A stretch of 64,000 nt of DNA from a bacterium. Its GTDB lineage: Bacteria; Armatimonadota; Fimbriimonadia; Fimbriimonadales; Fimbriimonadaceae. Positions 25,602-32,872 of this stretch are shown piece by piece. The stretch is taken from assembly GCA_027485645.1 (NCBI GenBank), contig JAIXQR010000001.1, positions 124,001 through 188,000 on the forward strand, in the 5' to 3' direction. The translations under genes were made by a program, and so were the position numbers. The number at the start of each line of letters is the position of its first letter. Position 1 is the stretch's first letter. Under the pieces are notes generated by a model. It was not told the origin of the DNA. It was given only the letters and a program-made list of their open reading frames with translations, and searched no databases.

Positions 25602-26551
25602 TGAACCGGCTGGCGCGCTATATCGGGAATGGTAACGTCGAGATCGTATCGGAGCCGGTTCCGGCGGTGCCCGCAGGCGGGTTGCTGGTTCGGACGGAGG
25701 CTTGCGGGCTTTGTAGCGGCGAGCTGATGAGCTGGTACATGGACCGCAAGTTGCCGCACGTGCTGGGTCACGAGGTGGCGGGGATTGTGGAAGTGAGCGA
25801 AGACGACCGGTTCCCGGTGGGATCGCGGGTGTTTCCGCACCATCATGCGCCCTGTCTTCGCTGCGCATTGTGTTTGAAAGGGAAGTTCGTTCACTGTCCG
25901 CAATGGAAGGCGACCAAGCTCGTTCCGGGTGGGATGGCGGAACGATTCGTGGTCGCGCCGGAGAACTTGACCGACACGGTTCGGTGCGATGATCTGCGGC
26001 CGCAGGATGCGGCCTTGCTGGAGCCGCTGGGGTGCGTGATGAAGGCGTTGCGGCTGGCAGGATCTACCGATCGGGCAGCGGTGATTGGGCTCGGCTTTAT
26101 GGGGCTGTTGCACATGTTTGCGCTGAATGATCCGGTGGGTTATGACTTGAATGCCGGCAGAGCGGATTGGGCTCGAGGAAAGGGCTTGCGAGTCGGGGAT
26201 GCGGCAAAGCCGGAGCCGGTTGAGACGGCGTTTGTTTGTCCGGGATCGCAGGCGGCATTTGACTTTGCGCTTTCGATGGTGAATCCGGGCGGGACGATTG
26301 TAATGTTCGCGCCGCTCGCTCCGGGAGAGGACCTGCGGATTCCGCAGACCGCGTATTTCCGGGATATCACGATCCGCAACGCGTACAGCGCGGGGCCAAA
26401 TGACACGCAGGATGCCCTGGAATTGATTCGAGCGGGCAAACTTTCGGCGGACCAAGTCGTCTCACACTTCATCGCCCTTGATGATCTTCCGGCGGCCTAT
26501 CAGCAGATGAAAGCGGGAGAAATTCTGAAGCCCATGGTCCTGCTACCGTGA
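25598..26551 (+). CDS. Second zinc-dependent medium-chain dehydrogenase, short form
   Basis: 317 aa. Catalytic zinc motif EACGLCSGEL and LGHEVAG. The structural zinc loop HAPCLRCALCLKGKFVHC is complete. The nucleotide site VIGLGFMGLLHMFAL is recognisable, but the Rossmann half is shortened by roughly 20-30 residues compared with its neighbour (after GYDLNAGRADWARG). It is distinct from the upstream dehydrogenase and coupled to it by a 4-bp overlap. Substrate unknown; a heteromeric or sequential pair is an inference. Confidence 0.85.
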   Translation: MMNRLARYIGNGNVEIVSEPVPAVPAGGLLVRTEACGLCSGELMSWYMDRKLPHVLGHEVAGIVEVSEDDRFPVGSRVFPHHHAPCLRCALCLKGKFVHCPQWKATKLVPGGMAERFVVAPENLTDTVRCDDLRPQDAALLEPLGCVMKALRLAGSTDRAAVIGLGFMGLLHMFALNDPVGYDLNAGRADWARGKGLRVGDAAKPEPVETAFVCPGSQAAFDFALSMVNPGGTIVMFAPLAPGEDLRIPQTAYFRDITIRNAYSAGPNDTQDALELIRAGKLSADQVVSHFIALDDLPAAYQQMKAGEILKPMVLLP

Positions 26552-26632
26552 TGGAGTTGTTTGCCGAACGTTAAATAGTTTGTGGCCGCTGAATCCATCA
26601 AGTGATAACATAAGGCCCGGCAATTCTCCGTA

Positions 26633-27823
26633 ATGAACATTCTTCTCACTGCCCTCATGGTTACCGCGACGGTGCCCGCATCGCGGCCCGCCATGGACCC
26701 GGAGGCATTTGCCGAGCGCGCATGGCAAGAAGCCGCTGTGCAAGTGGCCAACGAGCCGGACGAGAAGCGGAAGAAGGAACTTGCCGAAGACGAAGAGCTT
26801 GGCAAGAAGTACAGCCTTGAGGCGGAGAAGGAATACAAGCTCAGTACAAACGCGGAGATGATGAAGCGGGTCGAAAAAATCGGCCAAGACCTTGCCGCGA
26901 TTGCAAACGTCACGCCGGTTAACGTGACCTGGGGAGATAAGCAACTCAACCGTTTCACCTACAACTTCAAGGTGATCGAGGGCGAGGATGTGAACGCGTT
27001 TTCGCTTCCGGGCGGATACATCTACATTTTTGAAGGGCTGCTGAAATATGCCGAGTCGGATGCGGAAGTCGCCGGCGTATTGGCCCACGAGATTTCTCAC
27101 GCCGCGCAGCGCCACGTGGTTTATCTGCGGCGCAAGACGAGCAAGTTCGACATCTTGACGATTCCGCTGATTCTCGCGACGATTCTCACCGGTCGCGGCG
27201 AGTTGCTTCAGCTTGGAAATCTGACGACGACCGCGCTATCGAACGGCTGGACGGTGGATGCGGAGAAGTCGGCCGACTATGCGGCGTTCCAGTACATGAA
27301 CCGGGCGACCTATAACCCGACCGGGCTCTTGACGTTCATGGAGCGGTTGGCGCGGGATGAGCGCAGCACGGCGGCCGTGGACTGGGGCATTTATCGAACT
27401 CACCCGCCGGGCCGACAACGGGCGGAAGCGGTTACCTCGTACATGGAAGCGGCGGGCGTGCCGATCCGGCGTAGTTTGGTGACCACCACATACCGCACGA
27501 CGGTTGAACCGGGTGAGGGCGACGTGGTGCAGGTGAAGTTTGGCAAAAAGCCGTTGGTAGCTTTTGCCGGCGATGCCGCCTTGGATCGGGCCGATAGCGC
27601 GGTGGATAAGTTGAATCAGTTCTTTGACGAGAACCCGCAGCTTTTTGAAGTGGCGATTACGGCGGATGGCACGGTGGTTGGCCGTCGACGACCGCTGTTC
27701 CAGGTAACGCCCGAGGATGCGGAGCACGCAAAAGTCTCGTTCGATGAGTTTCGAAAGTCGACCCTGAAGAGCATCAAAGAGGCGATGTACGGCCTCGCGT
27801 TTAAGACCTGGAATCGGCAGTAA
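26633..27823 (+). CDS. M48 family zinc metallopeptidase
   Basis: 396 aa. A weak N-terminal signal (MNILLTALMVTATVPA) indicates export. The catalytic motif LAHEISHAAQRH lies near residue 151 and the third zinc ligand Glu in AEKSADYAAFQYMN, as in the BepA/Oma1 group. The C-terminal ~120 residues (about 275-396: VVQVKFGKKPLVAFAGD onward) form an extra domain without recognised motifs. M48 proteases of this type act in envelope protein quality control. prfA starts 30 bp downstream, so read-through is likely. Confidence 0.88.
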   Translation: MNILLTALMVTATVPASRPAMDPEAFAERAWQEAAVQVANEPDEKRKKELAEDEELGKKYSLEAEKEYKLSTNAEMMKRVEKIGQDLAAIANVTPVNVTWGDKQLNRFTYNFKVIEGEDVNAFSLPGGYIYIFEGLLKYAESDAEVAGVLAHEISHAAQRHVVYLRRKTSKFDILTIPLILATILTGRGELLQLGNLTTTALSNGWTVDAEKSADYAAFQYMNRATYNPTGLLTFMERLARDERSTAAVDWGIYRTHPPGRQRAEAVTSYMEAAGVPIRRSLVTTTYRTTVEPGEGDVVQVKFGKKPLVAFAGDAALDRADSAVDKLNQFFDENPQLFEVAITADGTVVGRRRPLFQVTPEDAEHAKVSFDEFRKSTLKSIKEAMYGLAFKTWNRQ

Positions 27824-27853
27824 GCGGTCCCCGGTACAATTTGCACTCCGTCG

Positions 27854-28909
27854 ATGCTCGAAAAGTTACTCGAAATTGAACGTCGCTTTGAAGCGGTTGA
27901 AGCTGACTACAGTAACCCCGCCATCGTTTCAAAGCCCGGCGAAATGCAGCGGCTCGGCAAGCAGCGGTCTGAGCTTGAGCCCATCGTCGCGGCGATTCGA
28001 GAGTACCGACGCGTCCGCACCGAACTGAGTGATGCCGAGGAGATGCTCAGCGATCCCGAAATGAAGGAGATGGCGCTCGCGGAGATTGAGCCTCTTCGAG
28101 CGCGAAGCACAGAATTGGAGGATCGGCTGCGCCTGATGATGTTGCCGCGAGATCCGCTAGACGAAAAGCCGGTGATCATCGAAATTCGCCCGGCGGCCGG
28201 TGGAGACGAGGCGGCGCTGTTCGCCAACGAGCTGTTCCGAATGTACACGCGCTACGCGGAGCGGCGGCGCTGGAAAGTGGACATCGTGGAGCACGAGGAG
28301 TCTGGCATCGGCGGGCTGGATCGAGTGATTTTCAACATCCAAGCCGAGGGTGCGTTCTCCCAGCTGAAGCACGAGAGCGGCGTTCACCGGGTGCAACGGG
28401 TTCCGGCGACGGAAAGCCAGGGACGGATTCACACCAGCACGGTGACGGTTGCGGTGTTGCCGGAGGCGGAGGATGTGGAAGTTGAGATTGATGCCAAGGA
28501 TCTGGAAATCTCGACTTTCCGCTCAAGCTCGGCCGGTGGTCAGCACATGCAGAAGAACGAAACGGCAATCCGCATTGTGCACCGACCGACGGGGCTGGTC
28601 AGCACGTGTCAGGACGAGCGAAGTCAGCAGCAAAACAAGCTCAAGGCGATGGCGGTTCTGAAGTCGAAGATTTTGCAGATGGAACGTGATCGGGCCGACG
28701 CAGAGCGAGCCGGCATTCGCAAGGGTCAGATCGGCAGCGGTGACCGGTCGGAAAAGATTCGAACCTACAACTTCCCCGAAAGTCGCGTAACGGATCACCG
28801 GATCAAGGTGACGTTGCACAACCTTTCGGGATTCTTAGAAGGCGATGTTCAGCCGATGATCGACGCGCTCATTCAAGAAGAGCAAGCGCGCCGACTTGCG
28901 GAAGAGTAA
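27854..28909 (+). CDS. prfA: Peptide chain release factor 1
   Basis: 351 aa. Terminates translation at UAA and UAG. The RF1 tripeptide anticodon Pro-x-Thr is seen as VPATESQGRIHTS, and the peptidyl-tRNA hydrolysis motif as SSAGGQHMQKNETAIRI. The N-terminal coiled domain and the IRPAAGGDEAALFA segment are standard, and length is close to E. coli RF1. The methyltransferase gene prmC, which often follows, is not here; the next gene is convergent and its stop lies 3 bp away. Confidence 0.95.
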   Translation: MLEKLLEIERRFEAVEADYSNPAIVSKPGEMQRLGKQRSELEPIVAAIREYRRVRTELSDAEEMLSDPEMKEMALAEIEPLRARSTELEDRLRLMMLPRDPLDEKPVIIEIRPAAGGDEAALFANELFRMYTRYAERRRWKVDIVEHEESGIGGLDRVIFNIQAEGAFSQLKHESGVHRVQRVPATESQGRIHTSTVTVAVLPEAEDVEVEIDAKDLEISTFRSSSAGGQHMQKNETAIRIVHRPTGLVSTCQDERSQQQNKLKAMAVLKSKILQMERDRADAERAGIRKGQIGSGDRSEKIRTYNFPESRVTDHRIKVTLHNLSGFLEGDVQPMIDALIQEEQARRLAEE

Positions 28910-28912
28910 GGC

Positions 28913-29755
28913 CTACGGGGAGAGTCTTCCCGCGTGGCCGTCGATGTAGCTGACGGCGTTTTCGCCATTGTATCGGCCCGGGGTGGGGCGGTTGGTGGCG
29001 ACGTCTACGGCGTTTCGCTCGTTCTTGTTCGAGTCGAAGTACATCAGGGTCGCGGCGGGGTTCTCGATCACGGTAATGCTTCCCCCGACGACAACCACGT
29101 TGTAGGCGTAGCCGTACTGGTTGGGTTGGTAGTCAAAAATCGGTGTTCGGTAGTACTCCGTGCGCTTCACGTACCGAGTGGTAGCGTCAACCCAGTTTCC
29201 GCGTGGCAGCACGTCGTCATAGTCGGCGCTGTAGATGATGCTTCCGGTGGCAAGTGCTCGAACTCGAGTCAGGGATTGATCGATGAGCGGCGACGTGTCG
29301 TTGTAGCCAGGAATGAAGCCGTCGAGATACAGGATTCCGTTGCTGCCGTTGTACCGGCCGGGGTTTGGCTGGGTGGAGACTGGCGCCGTGGCGTTTCGTG
29401 CGAGCACGTTGGAATCGAAGATCAGCTGGGTTGCTTGCTCGTCCAATGAACTTCGGCTTCGGCCGGCGGCGGCAGAGTTAAGGGCAAAGCCGTAGTCGGC
29501 CGGGTCAACGGCGGGGGAGACGAAGATGTTGGGATCGGTTGTGTACGGCTCCATTCCGTCCATCCACAGGTTCGCTGCGGGGACGACATCGTCGTAATCA
29601 CCCATGTAGAGGTCAGCCGCGGTGGAGATGCTTCGGAGCCGCCGCAACGCAGCCTGGAAGTCGGCGGTGGTGACCTGGTCTCCGGTTCCGCCGCAGGCGA
29701 GGATGGTGATTCCGGCGGCGACGGCTAATCCGGCGAGGAGGGGTGACTTTCGCAT
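28913..29755 (-). CDS. Lipoprotein with two pseudopilin-like units
   Basis: 280 aa from ATG at 29755. A lipoprotein signal MRKSPLLAGLAVAAGITILAC places the acylated Cys at residue 21. The rest is an internal duplication. Unit 1 has LRRLRSISTAADLYMGDYDD, a Tyr-Gly segment, then NPGRYNGSNGILYLDGF. Unit 2 has LTRVRALATGSIIYSADYDD, QYGYAYNVV, then TPGRYNGENAVSYIDGHAG. The DYDD and Y-x-DG(H) motifs are those of the soluble domain of abundant DUF1559/pseudopilin-like proteins, but the type-IV prepilin leader and long N-terminal helix are missing. ATG at 29776 is an alternative start giving a seven-residue extension. Confidence 0.75.
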   Translation of the reverse strand: MRKSPLLAGLAVAAGITILACGGTGDQVTTADFQAALRRLRSISTAADLYMGDYDDVVPAANLWMDGMEPYTTDPNIFVSPAVDPADYGFALNSAAAGRSRSSLDEQATQLIFDSNVLARNATAPVSTQPNPGRYNGSNGILYLDGFIPGYNDTSPLIDQSLTRVRALATGSIIYSADYDDVLPRGNWVDATTRYVKRTEYYRTPIFDYQPNQYGYAYNVVVVGGSITVIENPAATLMYFDSNKNERNAVDVATNRPTPGRYNGENAVSYIDGHAGRLSP

Positions 29756-29895
29756 AGATTCAGTGTGCCCGGACATTGTGAAGAATCGATGACTTTTATC
29801 ACTTTAATTCCAATATTTGCTGTTTATTGTTGCCATCGACGCCTGGGACCCGCGAGAAGGGTCCGGTGGCTCGGAACGTATACTTAGATAGGCCT

Positions 29896-30993
29896 ATGTA
29901 CCAAGTCCCGTTGCCGCCGGAGTACACCGATCTGAGTGCGGAGGAGATTCGAAGCCGGATTCACGCGGCCAAGGCGGCGCTTGGCTCTGGGACGGTGATT
30001 CTCGGTCACCACTATCAGCGGGACGAGATCATAGAGCACGCCGATCACCGGGGAGACAGCTACAAACTCGCAAAGGATGCGAACCTTCACCCGGAGGCGC
30101 ACACGATCGTTTTCTGCGGTGTGCACTTTATGGCCGAGAGCGCGGACATCTTGACTCCGGATCACGTGAAGGTGATTCTGCCTAACCTAGCAGCCGGGTG
30201 CAGCATGGCGGATATGGCGAACATCTTCCAGGTTCGCAAGTGCTGGCAAGAGTTGCAGCGGGTTCTAGGCGATGCCATGAGCGTCGTGCCGGTGACCTAC
30301 ATCAACTCGGCGGCGAACCTGAAGGGGTTTGTTGGCGAAAACGGGGGAACGGTCTGTACGAGCACCAATGCTCCGACGGCGGTCGCGTGGGCGCTGACGC
30401 AAGGCGAGAAGGTCTTGTTCTTCCCAGATCAGCACCTCGGACGGAACACCGGCGCACGGCTGGGCTACGACCTCGAAACCGAGATGGTGGTTTGGGACCC
30501 GTTCAAGCCGCTCGGCGGAAACACTGAGGAGGCGATTCGGTCGGCAAAGTTCATTCTTTGGAAGGGCCATTGCTCGGTGCACAAGCGGTTCTCGCTGGAG
30601 CAGATCGCGAAGGCGCGGGCAGAGCACCCGGGAATCAACATTCTCGTTCACCCGGAGTGCGAACTGGAGGTCGTGAATGCGGCGGACTTTAATGGTTCAA
30701 CGGAGTACATCATCAAAACGGTAGAAGCGGCAGAGCCAGGAAGCAAGTGGGCGGTCGGCACCGAGATCAACCTTGTGAACCGTTTAGCGAAGGAGATGCC
30801 AGATCGACTGATTTTCTGCCTCGACCCGCAGATTTGCCCATGCTCAACGATGTACCGAATCCACCCGAGCTTCTTGCTTTGGACTTTGGAGAACTTGGTG
30901 AACGGCGTCGTCGTGAACCAAGTGGTTGTGCCGGACAAGGTGAAGCACTTCGCGAAGATCGCGCTAGATCGAATGCTTACGGTTTGTGCCTAA
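29896..30993 (+). CDS. nadA: Quinolinate synthase
   Basis: 365 aa. Condenses iminoaspartate with dihydroxyacetone phosphate to quinolinate for NAD synthesis, using a [4Fe-4S] cluster. LGHHYQRDEI, GDSYKLA, VFCGVHFMAES, CTSTNAPTAV, FFPDQHLGRNTG, GHCSVHKRF and PQICPCSTM are all present, including the three cluster cysteines (in FCG, GHC and ICPC). ATG at 29896 gives the family N-terminus; the frame extends 23 codons further to 29827. The stop overlaps the convergent GbsR-type gene by 4 bp. nadB and nadC are not in the window. Confidence 0.93.
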   Translation: MYQVPLPPEYTDLSAEEIRSRIHAAKAALGSGTVILGHHYQRDEIIEHADHRGDSYKLAKDANLHPEAHTIVFCGVHFMAESADILTPDHVKVILPNLAAGCSMADMANIFQVRKCWQELQRVLGDAMSVVPVTYINSAANLKGFVGENGGTVCTSTNAPTAVAWALTQGEKVLFFPDQHLGRNTGARLGYDLETEMVVWDPFKPLGGNTEEAIRSAKFILWKGHCSVHKRFSLEQIAKARAEHPGINILVHPECELEVVNAADFNGSTEYIIKTVEAAEPGSKWAVGTEINLVNRLAKEMPDRLIFCLDPQICPCSTMYRIHPSFLLWTLENLVNGVVVNQVVVPDKVKHFAKIALDRMLTVCA

Positions 30994-31607
30994 GGGCCGG
31001 TGTCGCCGGGCAGGCGGCTGGTCTTCACTGCGTCGCGAAGCTCGTCGAACGATAGTTCGTTGACGAACAACTGCTTGTAAACAACATCGGCGAGGCCGAA
31101 GATTTCGAGCAGGGCAGAGAGCCGCTTTCTCAAGGACTGCGTGGCCTCGTCGGGATCATTTTCTGGAAGTCGAGAGAGGATTTCCTCGATCGCTTCGGCA
31201 GTCGGGTCGATCTCGCGGCGCTTGCGCTCCTTCACGATCCGAATGATCATTTGGTACGGATCGGTTTCGGTGATGTAGGTGTCTTTACGGTCGCCAGGTT
31301 GGCGGAAGCGACGTACAACGCCCCAGTCCATGAGTTCGCGCAGGTTCATGCTCGCGTTGCCGCGGCTGATCTGCAGGCGATCCATGATCTCGTTGACCTC
31401 AAGCGGGATGCCGGTGACGAACAACAGCGCGTGAATCTGCGCCATCGTGCGATTGATGCCCCAGCTGGAGCTCATGCGTCCCCATTCTAGGATGAACTGG
31501 TCTTGGGCACCGCCTAAGACCGATTCGGCGCGACCCGGTCGCGGGTGGGCTTCGGTCTCCTCGAAATCCACCGGCTCGTCAAAACCGTCCGCGATTGGGG
31601 CGTGCAT
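30990..31607 (-). CDS. GbsR/MarR-type winged-helix transcriptional regulator
   Basis: 205 aa. The wHTH domain (about 40-110) reads RMSSSWGINRTMAQIHALLFVTG, EIMDRLQISRGNASMNLREL, WGVVRRFRQPGDRKDTY, the pattern of the GbsR subfamily named after the glycine-betaine synthesis repressor. A helical C-terminal half probably dimerises. It follows the ferredoxin gene by 5 bp on the same strand, so both share a message; this may reflect regulation of Fe-S or osmotic functions. Ligand unknown. Confidence 0.85.
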   Translation of the reverse strand: MHAPIADGFDEPVDFEETEAHPRPGRAESVLGGAQDQFILEWGRMSSSWGINRTMAQIHALLFVTGIPLEVNEIMDRLQISRGNASMNLRELMDWGVVRRFRQPGDRKDTYITETDPYQMIIRIVKERKRREIDPTAEAIEEILSRLPENDPDEATQSLRKRLSALLEIFGLADVVYKQLFVNELSFDELRDAVKTSRLPGDTGP

Positions 31608-31612
31608 TTGAA

Positions 31613-31864
31613 TTACCGCTCTTCGGCGAGGCGGCGACCTTCTTTCGCGTTCAGCTCAATAAAGTCTTTCCAGTTCGCCGGCACTTCGCTGTCTACGAAG
31701 ATGGCGTTGACTGGGCATTCTGGCTCGCAAAGTCCACAGTCGATGCATTCATCCGGGTTGATGAAAACCTGGTCATCCGCTTCATAAATGCAGTCGACCG
31801 GGCAAACGGTCATGCACGACTTATCTTTCACTCCGATACAGGGTTCAGCGACAACGTATGGCAC
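31613..31864 (-). CDS. fdxA: Seven-iron type ferredoxin
   Basis: 83 aa. Cys pattern at the N-terminus (PCIGVKDKSCMTVCPVDCIY) supports one cluster, with the wider first spacing of FdxA-type 3Fe-4S/4Fe-4S proteins. CIDCGLCEPECP carries the canonical second 4Fe-4S motif, exchanging its last Cys with the first cluster. The acidic C-terminus PANWKDFIELNAKEG is typical. It acts as a low-potential electron carrier. It is divergent from the ErpA-like gene across a 131-bp promoter region and upstream of the GbsR-type regulator. Confidence 0.9.
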   Translation of the reverse strand: MPYVVAEPCIGVKDKSCMTVCPVDCIYEADDQVFINPDECIDCGLCEPECPVNAIFVDSEVPANWKDFIELNAKEGRRLAEER

Positions 31865-31995
31865 TCTTCAATAACTCCGTCCTACAGTCTACTAGGTTCG
31901 AAAAGCCCATTTTCTAGTCTGGGCTCGGGGGGATGGCGAGAAGTTGAGCAATAATAAAGCCATCAATCGTTCGTTTCAGGACGTATGGAGAATTA

Positions 31996-32379
31996 ATGAT
32001 CACCTTAACTGAGCGCGCAGAAGTCGAATTGGCCGATCTTATCAAGAGCCAGGGCAAAGACAACGCGGCCCTTCGTGTCTGGGTGGCCGGTGGCGGTTGC
32101 TCCGGACTTCAGTACGGCATGGCCCTCGACGACAATTCGCCGGAAGAAGACGATAAGTTGTTCGAGCAGAACGGCATCAAGATCCTGGTCGACGCGATCA
32201 GCCTCAGCTACATGGAAGGCAGTCACGTGGACTACGTTGACGACGTTCTCGGCGGCGGATTCAAGATTGAGAATCCAAACGCGACTTCGAGCTGCGGTTG
32301 CGGCTCTAGCTTCAAAGCGGAAGGCGAAGGCGCGGTTGCAGGCGGCGGCGGATGCGGCTCCTGCAGTTCGCGTGGCTAA
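31996..32379 (+). CDS. ErpA/IscA-type iron-sulfur carrier with Gly/Cys-rich tail
   Basis: 127 aa. An A-type carrier that delivers Fe-S clusters to apoproteins. The three conserved cysteines are present: Cys35 (AGGGCSGLQY), Cys100 and Cys102 (SSCGCGSSF). Unusually, about 25 residues follow the CGC motif, rich in Gly and ending GGGGCGSCSSRG, adding two cysteines beyond the normal C-terminus of about 107-115 aa. GGAG lies 6-9 nt before the ATG. A strong terminator follows, placed immediately before the PII gene. Confidence 0.9.
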   Translation: MITLTERAEVELADLIKSQGKDNAALRVWVAGGGCSGLQYGMALDDNSPEEDDKLFEQNGIKILVDAISLSYMEGSHVDYVDDVLGGGFKIENPNATSSCGCGSSFKAEGEGAVAGGGGCGSCSSRG

Positions 32380-32443
32380 AAAATTGCGGTTGAATTTACG
32401 GCTCAAGAGCCAATGATTCAATCGTAGCGAAGACACCTTACTT

Positions 32444-32479
32444 TTGCGCGGCGAATTTTTCTCGCCGCGCAATTTTTTT
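32444..32479 (+). terminator. Intrinsic terminator abutting the PII start codon
   Basis: TTGCGCGGCGA, 7-nt loop, TCGCCGCGCAA (11-bp perfect stem), then seven Ts at 32473-32479. It ends 2 nt before the ATG at 32482. It would end transcripts from the ErpA-like gene; because nothing else separates it from the PII start, it could also occlude or attenuate PII expression. Confidence 0.85.
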
Positions 32480-32481
32480 CA

Positions 32482-32820
32482 ATGAAGAGAATTACTTGCT
32501 ACGTGCGCCCGCACCGGGTGGAAATGGTGAAATCGGCAATCGCCGCCGCAGAAGTGAACGGCATGACGGTCAGCGACGTTCGGGGCGTTGGGGTCTCGCC
32601 GGTTCGAGATCAACGCTACTCGAACCTTGTCGGCGTCGTGCCGATGCCGATCCAGGCGAAGATTGAAGTTGTGGTCGCCGATGCCCAAGTTGAAGAGATT
32701 GTCGAGTCCATTCTTAAGAATGCGAGAACGGGCGAAGCCGATGACGGGAAGATTTTTATTGAGGATGTGGCGGACGCCTACCGCATTCGAACGCACGAGC
32801 GCGGAGAAATTGCGGTTTAG
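32482..32820 (+). CDS. Divergent PII (GlnB-like) signalling protein
   Basis: 112 aa, normal PII length, aligning without gaps to GlnB. The B-loop (ARTGEADDGKIFI) and C-terminal RIRTHE are kept, so nucleotide binding is likely. The T-loop is not canonical: at GlnB position 51 the uridylylated Tyr is Gly, position 39 (Gln, 2-oxoglutarate/Mg) is Ser, and position 58 (Lys, 2-oxoglutarate) is Gln; Tyr46 remains. No amt or glnA is adjacent. It is therefore probably a PII paralogue with a different effector or target. The only visible leader is the terminator hairpin directly upstream; no ribosome-binding site is seen. Confidence 0.85.
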   Translation: MKRITCYVRPHRVEMVKSAIAAAEVNGMTVSDVRGVGVSPVRDQRYSNLVGVVPMPIQAKIEVVVADAQVEEIVESILKNARTGEADDGKIFIEDVADAYRIRTHERGEIAV

Positions 32821-32872
32821 CCTGAATTACTGAGGCTTGAGTTTCGTCATACTTGCGACAGGTTATTTTACG

